From positions 1,124,620 to 1,188,619 of the forward strand of contig JAVLUZ010000144.1 of NCBI GenBank assembly GCA_036768485.1: a stretch of 64,000 bases of DNA. Direction: 5' to 3'. A model generated the notes under the pieces. That model saw nothing but the letters and a program-made list of their open reading frames with translations. It was not told the origin of the DNA and searched no databases. This DNA is from Mermis nigrescens (lineage: Eukaryota; Nematoda; Enoplea; Mermithida; Mermithidae). The position numbers and the translations under genes are program-made. This document shows positions 33,701-45,700 of the stretch, piece after piece; position 1 is the stretch's first letter; the number at the start of each line of letters is the position of its first letter.

Positions 33701-36700
33701 TTTTACTAAAAAAAGCTCTCTGGCTGACCATACTCGTTCTTGAGAGAGTTAGGGTTCGATGGAGTGGTTTGATCCTCGCAGAATGGCTGTGCTGACCCCC
33801 GTAAATGTCAATTTTCAGAAAAATCGTAGAAAGTGTGCTTTTTAAGCGCTTTTTACTTGATTGAACAGAGTCAAATTTTCGGCGCTTCGCGCCATATACT
33901 AATTATGAGGGTTGTCTGACAATGACGTAGCTTTTTGGAGGGTTTTGATTGCATAGAATTTTTGAACTTATAGTAGTATTCAAGCCAGTTTACTTTCAGC
34001 GACACTTACTAAATTACCCAATTTTCTGTCGGCTGGTTCTCAAAAAATTGTCAGTCAAGTAAAGTTAACTTAAGCGGTGAAAATCACTTGAATTATGGGA
34101 GTTAAATACATATATGTCACCTGATATCTGTCATAAAAGGAGAAGAATGGCAGAAATAATCATGAAAAATTGTCAAATGTTCTCTAAAATCCGACTTCAT
34201 GAATTTCTCAAAAATATTTCTCTCTTTCGCATTAGATATAAAATTAAGACTTCCTGCATAATTTGCAAGAAGTCGGATTTTCACAACTAGTTAACTGCAT
34301 ATAACTGGCGTTTGCTCATGAACCAGCTGATAGAATATGATCTATCTTAGCAAGTTTAGCTAAAATTGAACGATCTATAATGTCATGTGTGTAAAAATGC
34401 TCTGTAATGAGAATTCGATAAAAGGCTACGTCATTGTCAGACAACCCTTACGTGGCTTAGCTTTTGATCAATTCGCTATTTTCCAACTTTTTGAAATTTT
34501 CACATGTTTTTTTATACAGGTTGGCCCATAAAAAAGGCTACATTCCGATTTAACACTTCATAACTTCGGCTGATTTGAACATGAAACTTTAGAACCGGCT
34601 GCATTGGATAGATAAATGTGTCTTCTTTTATACTGTGCATAAAATTTTGGCCAGCCGCCATCGGTTCGTCTGCATTGTATCACATTACCGTGCATATTGG
34701 TGTCCTTTTTTGACAATATAGCAATAAAAAAATTAACTGGCTCATTTTTTAGACCCCCAGAGTAGATACGTGTCCTACTAAGTGCGAAAATTTCAAGATT
34801 CCGTCAAAAGAAGTTACAAATTGATTAAAGGACAAACGATGCTGACGCTATTGGACATTAAACAATATTAACGTAAGGTGTTAACAAACCGTAGTAGCGC
34901 AAGAACCGCTGTCATCTAGCCAAAATTTTTAACACGGTATGAAAGGATACATTTCATCTATCCAATGCAGCTGGTCCTTAAGTTTCATATTCGCATCAGC
35001 CGAAGTTGTTACCTGTTAAATCGGAATGTAGGTTTTTTATGGGCTACTCTGTATAATAAACGAGCTCCGTCTAAAACGTCGAAAAACTATCCCAAAAAGG
35101 CACATTTTGAAATGTTTTCGAGGCTGACCTCCCCCAACAGAATTCCAATGCTGTGCTTGACCCCATACTAGTTGATCCCCAGATCGGTTGACCCCTAGAA
35201 CGACCATTCTGTTCATCTATGCATACGCACCGTCGACGCCGTTCGTTGCCCACGCGTACCCGTCGAACTATGATGATGACGACAGCGAAAAATATGACGG
35301 GAGCCGCGACGAAAATGATGACGTTCGGATCGTGCGCCATCCGAGGCGTCGGGTGGGGTTCAATGATCGGTGGCGACGGCGTCGACGATCCACCAAACTG
35401 AAAGATTCTACATTCTAGATGTTAAACTGTGGCGGATCCGGAATTTTCGATTTTATTTTTTTCATTTTTGTAGAAAAATTATTTTTCGATTTTCGTATCA
35501 ATCCAACTATTTCCCACACAGACAGAAAATAGGTCCGGAAATCCGTCACTCAGTAGGAAATAGCGTTTCTCACCATTTTCTTGTAGACAGAATCGTTTCT
35601 GGTACCTACAGAAAAACTTAAAATTATTAGAAAAATCTAATGGAAAACGTTTGTTTTTTTGGAATTTGGTCAGAGGGGAATCGGCGCAAAGCGCCCTTAA
35701 CATCGCAGAAATCTGCCAGCGGGCTGTTGTACAAATCATACTTCGACCTGGCCAAATTGAAGAACTTTTTTTGATTAGAACATGCGTAAGCATACTTATA
35801 AGCAAATTCAATAAATGAGCTGTGTGATTGAAATAGTGCATTAAACTAGTGCCTCATTCAGGTTATGAATTGTTACCTACAGTAACATTTATATCTTTAT
35901 TCAAAATCGTCAACATTAAAGGAATTTTTCAACAAAAAAGGATAAGCATAATTTTTTTAAAGGCTGGATTAAGATATCTTTGAAAAAAGCTAGACCAACA
36001 GCTTTTATCAAAAAAGCTAGTCAGAAAAAATTAGATTATATTCTTTTTTCAAAAAGCTAGATTAACATCTTTTTTCAAAAGAGCCAGATTAACATCTTTT
36101 TTTCGAAAAAAGTTAGATTAGCATCTTTTTTCAAAACATTAATTAACATCCTTTTTCAAAAAAGTGAGATTAACATATTTTTCCAGAAAGTAAGAATAAC
36201 ATCTTTTTACGTCCGGAAAATTTGAAAAACTCAGGATAGAAAACAGCCAGACAACTAAAACCGCAGCTTAGTTTCTGTTTATATTATGCAAGGCATAAAA
36301 TGCAATGATAAGCAACAAAATAATTGTTAGAAGTAATACGCTTATCCTCAAAATTTTTTTGCAAGAAACTTTGTTGTGAAGCCAAGTTCTTACGGATAAA
36401 TAAATGCTTACATTTTAACTTCAATCTCATTAAGTTAGCAAATTAAAAAATTTGACCAGCTCTCATTTCCGTAAATGTACCGCGCGACTAGTAGAAAGTA
36501 ATACACATGCCTGTAATGGCTTAAAATGTTGGGTGAGGGAGGGGATCCCTGGCCATTTTAGAGAGGGGATAAATGACCTCAAATTTTTGGCCAAAAAACG
36601 ACTAAAAACGGCTAAAAAGGTCAATTTTTTCCAAAAATCGGGGGAGGGAGCGGTCAAAAATTTTCTGGCATTGGGTGGATAAGAGGACGACCAATTCCGG

Positions 36701-39700
36701 TTTGGGGACCCCCTATCCCCCTGTTATATGTATAGTAGTAAATAAGAGAAGTGATATGGTAGTTATGGTAGTTGTACAGTAGTTCATAACACGTGTGACT
36801 TTCGTGATCAACTAGATTTTTGTTTAAATATTTTTACCTTTGATAAATCAATAATATCTCCTGTTGATGTATGCGAAACTTCGTCGGTCGAATCCGGAGG
36901 TTCTATGATGGGGAGCTGGCCCACTCCCGGTTCAATAGAGATGAAGAAACGGGCGCGAGCCGGTTGAATGCCGTCAAGTCGGAGCTCATAATCGAAAGAA
37001 TCGCGAAAAGGAATGGCCACCTGAACATTTCAGTCATACATGCACGCATAAGAATTCTGGGTCATGGCCTAGACGCAAATCATGGTCGATCTGAAGAAAG
37101 TTACAGCTGATCAAAAAGGGGTCAAAATTGAGCTTTTATGGTGCCAAAATGACCTAAAATTATATATGGATGCTAAAATAGCGTCGCAAATCGTTATCCC
37201 ACAGTTTCTGGCCAATTTCAACCACTTTTGAAGAGAATGTTAAATTTTCATTCATTTTTTGGCCTTTATTTTGCCCCGTTTTCTCCAGCAATTTCGCAAT
37301 TTTTCTATTATGAAGGTGTAGATCCCGAACCCCCCCGTATGTTAAGTCAGGAGTGGAAATCAAAAATTTTTCTGAAAAACGATGGATAGCCGTCAAAAAA
37401 CCCTTCTTGACGTTTCTGATGATGCTCTTTTTAGATGATAAGAACTATGAAGAAAATTTCACAAATATCAGCAAATTGAACAGCTGCCTAATTTGCATAG
37501 CATTAACACTGACTTTGTTGACCTTGAGCTGCACGGAAAGAACTCATCTAATCGAATGCTCGACCCAAGTTTGAAAAAGGTTTAATTACAACAAGGAAGA
37601 TAAGATAAAGAGAAAAGATGGAAAAATTGGTGAAAGTTGCAGGAAAAGGATCGCATGCATTAATAGAATGCCAACATGGAAGTATGTAGCTGGGGACAGC
37701 TAAGACTAAAAACTTGAGGCTTTAGCACACTAAAATAGCTGTAAAAAGCGGTATGATCGTTAAAATTGCACACATGAAGACTACATTTGCAGTCTCTAAA
37801 TGATTTTTAACATTAACACAAACAGATTCGATTTTTATCCATTTAGCCCGTTTTTACTTTTTTCTTCGAAAAATTTTTCCGTGCATGTCAGGATGGCACG
37901 TGCACTGATTTGAGCGTCAATAAAGCGTAATGTTCCTACCAGTATTTCATGAGGATTCACACCTATATTCCAAATCGATTAGCACAAAGAGGCAATTTAA
38001 AATTAAGAAAATCAGAATGAAACAAAACTCATTTTTAAAGATATATGTTAGGTTGACGATCGGAATTGAAATAATCCGAATTCGCCATGTTTAAACTATA
38101 TGTTTCGGGCAGCTCTTTTTCAGTTTGCGTGGTTTAATTTGAATGTGAAAAAGATTTAAAAAAATCTTATATCTCAGGACGTTCAACATCGAGGATAAGC
38201 AGCATGTCAGCCGTTCAGCTGGTCTGAAATGTCAGTTAGCAAGTTTTTTGGGCCGAAATGACCTCAAAAATGGTACAATTGCTAAGACAGCGTTGAAACC
38301 ACGGTATTACACAGTTTCTGCTCAATTTTAGGCTTCTATAAAGAAAATTTTCGATTCTCATCCATTTTCGTTCTTTATTTTGCCTCATTTTCCCCATAAA
38401 ATTTCGAATTTTTCCATTCTGGGAATCTGACACCCCCAAACGCCCCAGTGTGCACGTCTAGTCGGTAGTAAGAATTTTAGCTTGTGCTTATACTCTGTTT
38501 CACATAAGTTTAGGCGTAAATTTGAAGAATTTTTTTCGAAAGTAAGCCGACGGTTTACGATTATTATATATCAAATCAATGCTTTAATCGCAATCTGTCG
38601 TCTTATTGTCGGACATTGGTTTTTTAAATTTATGCCCAAACTTGTGTGAAACAGACTCTATCGGTTTAATCAATTAATTAATTAAGTAATTAATTGATTA
38701 ATAAATTAAATCAATTATCAACTGAATTAATTCACTTGTCTTAATTTATTGGCGTATCTCAAACGCCCCGCCTCGACGTCATCATAAGTGAATTTGGTCG
38801 CCGTCGTTCGAGTTGCTGTCAATAATCGCCCGTGCTTTGGCGGCTCAACGACGACAAACGTCGGATGTAGCGTTTTCGTGTACCGCTCGTCTAAAAGCCG
38901 TAGCGTTTTTGTATCGACGGCAAAAACGCCGCCGGCGCCTATCACAACGCGCTTGCATTGCAACACTAAGGGGCGAGGTCTGAGCTGCATACGATACCGG
39001 GGCCATCCATCGATAGTGGCGCTTGAAACAAGTAGCAGCCATAAATGTACAGCATGGCCGATCTAGGAGGGTGAGCAGACATGCTTGTAACGGGAGCTTT
39101 GAGGGTCCTGCCTGATCCTCCCAGAATGGAAAAATTGAAAATTTAAAGGGGGAAATGAGGCAAAATAGATGCCAAAAACGGATGGAAAATAAAAAATTTC
39201 CTTCAAAGGTGCATTAAATTGACCGGAAACTGTGTAATAGCATAGTTTTAACGCTACTTTAGCGCTTATACCAGTTTTTGAAGTAATTTTGGCCCAAAAA
39301 AGCTCAATTTATAACCCCCTCTCAGACCGCATGAGTGCCCCCCCAGATCGGCCATGCTGAGCCCCTATAGGGAGTAAGCCGATCAGGAAAATAAGGATTG
39401 AGCTTTTTGGGCCAAACTAACCTTGAAAAACTGTTATAAGTGCTACATTGTTAACAGTTTCTGGTCAATTCAAATCACATTTTGAAGAAAATTTTTAATT
39501 TTCATCCGTTTTTTGCCTTAAAAATTTCCCACATTTTCCACTCAGGAGGGTCTAGACCCCCACATGCGTGTCGCTTCGCAACATTGCAGGTTCTGCATTA
39601 GCTGCTCTCACAAGGGAGAGGTGGTTTGAAGTAGATACATGTAGGGCTTTGGGGTCTGCTGAACCTCAATGAAAAAACGGGAAATTTCTGTGAACGACAA

Positions 39701-42700
39701 GGCAAAATGAAGGCGAAAAACCGATGAAAATGGAAAGTTTCCTTAAAAATGTTTGAAATTGACCAAAAATTGTAGAGTAACATAATTTTAAAACTATTTT
39801 AGCATTTATTATAGTTTTGACGCAATTTTGGCCCAAAAAATCAATATTAAACTTCCCAGATAGGCTGACCCCCAGATCAGTCATGAAGTGTATGTATCGT
39901 TTAGACTGAACATGCATAGCATGACCAATCTTGGGGTCAGCTGGTCTGTGGGATCATGAATTGAGCTTTTTTGGTCAAAATGACCTTATAAACTGGTATA
40001 CCCGCTAAAATGATCAAAATACGTTATTAAACAGTTTTTGGTCAATTTTAAGCACTTTTGAAGAAATTTTTCAATTTTAATCCGTTTTTTGCCTTCAGTT
40101 TGCCTTATTTACTGAGAAAATTTCCCATTTTTTTATCCTGAGGGGTCTAGATTCCCTAAAAACCCCTACGTGCATGTCTGGCTTGGACCCCTAAAATTCC
40201 AACCCCCTTACAGACTACCCCTGCAGAATTAAATTTTGAAAAATTTTCATTTTTTTCGCGATTTTTTGGAAACGAATGGATAGAGCTCAATGAGAAAGTT
40301 CGATAATTGTGGAAATATTTTTTTTATTTTTTCACCACTTTGAACTTCTTTTTCTTTGAAAGATTCTTGTTCACCGCATCAGAATTTCGAGAATTTCTGG
40401 GTTGCCCACGTATAGTTGTTATTTAGCACTAACCGTCCTTAAGATCTGTATTATCCCGTTTACTCGCGTGTCCCATCTCCTCGTGTGTCCCATTTCCTCG
40501 TGCGTCCAACTTGCTCGACAAATGATAATGAAGTGGTAGGTAATATTCATGCTCGTGAAGAAAAAGAGCATCCCACTTTTCGGGTGTCCCATTTCTTCGC
40601 CTGTTCTGTGTTCTCGCGGCTCCCTACCTGTTTGAAATTCATCAATATGACTATCAGAGGAACTTTTCGTGGAAAAAAACCCTGAAAACTGGTACACTTC
40701 ACTGATCGCAAAAAAATCAAAAATTCATCCTTTTAAAATGCAAAGGCAGAGAATTACTGCTTTCAATGACTTCAAGAAATTGGTAAAAGTTTCTAAGCAC
40801 TTTCGATCGAACTTTCTAATTTTCAAGATTTTGTCTTTATTCTGTCTTTTATTTCGCAGAGAATTTTCCCTTTTTTCATTTCTGGGGGTCTAGTTTAGAC
40901 CAAACAAGCAGATTAGAGATTGGGAATATTCTTGACCCCCAGAATTGAAGAGTGAGAAATTTTCTATAAAAAATTGGGAAAATGTGAAATAGATATCAAA
41001 ATTTTCTTCAAAAATGCTCGAAATGACCTGAACGGAGAACATGGTTTGTAAGCTATTTCAGCAACCTAACATGCATATTTTTAACGTCATTCTCTGGCTC
41101 AAGAAGCTCTTTTCATCACCCTAGATCGGCTGAACCCCCTGACACTTGAATTTTGTCGTTTTAATTTTATGAAGCTAGATTATACTGAAGTAAAATTTTA
41201 AAATCTACACGTTTTAGTTCGATCGATAGATGAATATTCATCTGATCAATGTTGGAGCCATATGTGGGCAGCACTGGAATTCTGAGGGGCGGGTGTGTAA
41301 AATTTTCAAATGCCAAAAAATGGACTTAAAAATAGTGGTATTGCGAAAAAACATCATTTTTCGGCGTTTCTCGTCAGGCTCTATCCATTGGCATCAAAAA
41401 TTGCGGGAAAAACAAAAAAATATAGAAAATTAAATTCTGTGAGGGGTATTTTTTGGTTTTTTCAATTTTCATGTTGGCTATTTTGCCTTCTGGGGAGATA
41501 GGAAGCGTGAGGATATGGGATTTTTGAAGTAATGGGACACGCGAGGAAATGGGACGCACGAGGAAATGGATGCGCGAGAAAAAAGGACGCTCGAGGAACC
41601 GGGGCACAATCTTAAGATCTTACAACCATAACTCTCAGAAAGACAATGTAATTCGATAAATAATTTAAAATAGCTATTTGACGATAAATAAATGCAGTAT
41701 TTCATATGTGTACGTACAGATCCGTAGCCAGAACTTTTTTCCGGAATGGAGGGGGACAAAGAAGGTGAAAGATAGATATCGCGAGAATTCTTAGAGGGTG
41801 GCCAAAAATAAGAGCGTTTGTGGACGTTTCTCACCGAACTCTACACAGCAATGAAGAAAAATTTCTAAAGAAATATAAAAAAATTTTCATTTATTTCATA
41901 CTCACACATAAAAAATATATTGGCTTAAACTATCTGAGCAACTGATTTCTCATCGTCCACTTTATAAACAATTTATTCACTTTTACTCAATCACTGTGTT
42001 CTGCAAAGAAAAACAGTAAAAAAATTAGTGATTCGGTAAAAAATTTGATATTTTCTCCAAAAGTATACAGAAACAATTAATCCGGCGCAAAGCGCCGCAA
42101 AATTTTTTGTTTACGAGCTCGAAGCACGCAAAAAACCTGTTTTGGCGACCTTTCAAATGCACTTCAAGAAATTTTCATTTCTTCCTTTGGGGGACCCTTG
42201 TGAAAAAAAAATTACGGGGGCAGCTACCCCCTTTCCCCCTTCTTGGCTACGGGCCTGTGTACATACATAAGTAATCTCCGTCGCTTGTGTTGCTAATTAT
42301 GCTGCATTACTTATTTTATATTCTTCCATGAATACGATATGATTTCTTATCCTATCGCTAATAATTGCATCAATATTTCTTATTATTGTTATAAACAGTA
42401 CAATAATCGCAATGTATATACAATCATTTGCCGATGCGAACATTCCAAAACTTATGACTACACAGCAGCAAATTAGTGTCTTTAATGCTGGTTATAAGCT
42501 AGCGAATGGAAATTTTCAGACAAACTTCTATCTCGCGCATATGCGCCCTCCTGCAGCTATAACGGGACACTTTTGTAAGATAATAAAAAAATTCGCTGCC
42601 CGTGTTTTTTTTTAAATTAATACCCAGTATGTAAAGAGCGTGTAAAGTTTTACAGTAATGTTATAGCATAGTTTTTTAAAATGTTGGTCGGTCACACGAC

Positions 42701-45700
42701 TTTTCTAAACCAGTTTTGCATTCTGTTTAATCTGGTTTTCTAAATTGTAGACAAATGAGTAAGGTCGATAGGATATTTTTTAAGTGACTTATTCTTAGAG
42801 TGGCAGTGTAAAGAGTGTAAAGAATCTGAGGATGAAAAACACATTTTTGCCTATTTTTTGTCTGCAAATAACTCCGATTATTAGTCCCGGAAAATTTATT
42901 TCAGCAGAAATGTATTTCAGCAGAAATGTACTTCAATTCAAGGGTTACTTTCGGCTTACCAGCAAATTAATTTACACACAATACGGTTTTAGATCTGGGG
43001 TTCAAACTTAACACTCTAGCGGATATCGTACAAACTGGATTTTGTCTAAGATTTCTCTGCCAACTTTTCCGCTTAAAAGTCGGGACAAATTGAGTAAGAT
43101 AAAAACAAAGCTCGATCTAATGGCTACACTTTGCAGCAAACCGCGTTCAAAAAACTCAATATTGAGTTATTTATGGGGGTGTAAAGTAGGGATGTTCCGG
43201 TTCCAGGTTTTTCAAAAAAATCGGTTCCGGTTCCGGTTCTTGGAAAACGAGAACTTCGGTTCCGGTTCCGGTTTCGGTTCTTGCGTAAGTTGGAACCGTC
43301 GGTTCGGTTCCGGTTCCGGTTCCGGTTCTTCAACTAGAGAACCGTCGGTTCCGGTTCCGGTTCTCGGTTCCTGTGTTAAAGTGTGTACGCTATTGATAGC
43401 CTGACTTCACCGGAACGTATGACGATGTAATCGAAAGATAAATTATTCAAGAAGTCGTTTCAATCTGGCAACTGCACGTTCAAACAAGTTTTATGTCTAC
43501 TTGACAATTTACTTATAAATCACTGAATATTATCTATGTGTTTCTTAACTGGAGGCTTATACTAAATCGAAATGCTTAATTCACGACGAAGATCTGTTGC
43601 AATGGTGGAAAGAGAAGTCGAAGAATTTGCCGATTCTCGCGTCTATAGCTAAGCAGTATCTTGCAGCCAATGGCGGATCTAGGATTTTCCTAAGGGGGCG
43701 GTATCCCAATTTTTCCAAAAACAGTCAAAAATAGGTCCAGAAATTTGCCCTTAACGCGCGAAACAGCGTTTTTTGGTGTTTTACAATGCATACTTTACAT
43801 AAAATCACTTTTGACGCAATATTTTTTCTTAAAATTTTAAAATTTTCGACAACTTTGTGCGAAAAAAATCACTAAAATTCTTTGACTTTTACAAAAATCT
43901 GGCGCGAAGCAGTAATTTTTTTGTACAAGGTCCGTTTGTACATGCACAAAGATGATCCCCAAAAGTCTTTATACATTGTGTACACGCAAACTTACGGGTA
44001 CTATAATATGGTACAGTGGCGATTTTAGTGTGGTTAAAACAGAGTTGTCCGACTATCGGTAGTGTATTTTAGCTAATTTATGGGTCTCTAAGGGCAAAAA
44101 TCACTAAGAATCCTTTTAAAACGGCGCGAAACGCCGAAAAATTTGACATTTTTCCTGTCGAAATGCAATTTCTGCCATTATAAAGATAAATAGAACATAC
44201 AATCACTCATTTCAACGCGAAGCGCCGTACATTTCAGCCAATGATAGGCGGCCGCCCCCCGCCCCTATTGAATCCGCCCCTGCTTGCAGCGCCAGCTACA
44301 AGTGTTCCATCGGAACAGCTGTTCAGTTGCGCTAGAATCATTTACGACACTCTCAGAAACAGGCTACATGGCAAGAAATCAGAACGACTGTTATTTTTAA
44401 AATATAATTTACCCGAAACAAAATTTGCATGCTAAGTTTTAATCTGTAAACATTTTGGGTAATAAAAGATTGAATTGCTGCTTCATGTCTTCACTAAATT
44501 TTATGAACTTCGATTTTTAACTCCACTCTTAAAGAACCGATAACCGACTTCAAAAAGATCGGTTCCGGTTCCGGTTCTTAGAAAATCAAAAATGGTTCGG
44601 TTCCGGTTCCGGTTCCGGTTCTTGGGAAATCAAAAAATCGGTTCTCGGTTCCGGTTCCAGTTCCAAAAAAATGGTCGGTTCCAGCCGGTTCCGGTTCCGG
44701 TTAACCGGCACATCCTTAGTGTAAAGTTTGGAAATCAGGGGTGTAAAACGGGCTAAAAACACGTTTTTTCCCCTATTTTGATTGGTAAATATTTCAAATA
44801 TTTTGCGGAACAGAAGTTTTGCGCATACAAACGTACAACGATTAAAAGGCTACAAACTGGCCCGACCCAAATTTCTTTACACATAATGGGAAGTAAGGTT
44901 GAGATTTTTGAAGTTTACAATGTGGTAGACGATGGAAAAATACGTTTTTGTCACTTTTTTGTTCGCCACTTCCTCCGTTTGTTAGTCGGGACAAGTTGAA
45001 TAAAATAAAAATGAAGTACTTTGTAAGAGGTACACGTCACAGCAAATTGCGTTTATTTACATCAATATTGAGCTTTATCGAGAGGTGTAAAGTTAAAAAT
45101 TGGGTGTGTCAAACGTCTTTCTGTGTTTTTTTCCGCCAACCTCTCCGGTTATGAGTCTGGACATGACCTCAGGTCTAAAAATGTACCTGGAATCTAACGT
45201 GATACGCTAGTTGAGCGCGTTTGTTGACACACAACAGTGGTGTAAAGTGGTTTACATCTAATATTTATTTATCATCTGGCCATGTGAGACTAAAGTTTTT
45301 CATAAATGTTGATCGTAATATCAGAGTACTATCAGAATTACGACTCCGACTAAAATTGTCTTTAAACTCTGTAGTTGTGCAAAGTTTACACTGCAAATTA
45401 ACTTTAGTTCTAGAGCCTTGCGGAGGATTTTTTTAAATGCTGACGTCAGAATAACGTTAAATTTTTTCAAAACATGTTCCGTGGTCAGATGACGAATCTA
45501 ACTGTGTGTTTTCTTCACACCCAGTAATTATGTTAAGTTTATAATAAAAATTAAATTCAGTTTCAGAGAGTTGCAGAAGCTCAATTTTTTCAAAAGATTG
45601 AATGTAACGTCAAGATTGCGAATCTGCGCGTAAGTGTTCTTTACACTAAATAATTGTGTAAAGTGTATGCTGAAAACTTTTCATCTGTTTAAATAAGGTA

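Larger units (their letters stand above)
43187..44718 (+). mobile_element. hAT transposon remnant with transposase C-terminus
   Basis: Termini TAGGGATGTTCCGGTT and AACCGGCACATCCTTA are near inverted copies; GTGTAAAG is duplicated exactly at 43179-43186 and 44719-44726. (GGTTCC)n arrays lie inside both ends (43200-43375, 44560-44705). The interior codes for the end of a hAT transposase, so most of the gene has been deleted. The related sequence at 10203-10216 reads GGTGTAAAGTTCG, without the insertion. Confidence 0.82.

Noticed and set aside
36452..36682. 76-codon plus-strand frame next to exon 12
   Set aside because: No motif, matches repeat-like GGGGAGGGAG text, antisense to the real gene.
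43042..43404. 120-codon frame with GSGSGSG and NRNRNR repeats
   Set aside because: Translation of the (GGTTCC)n array at the hAT end, not a gene.
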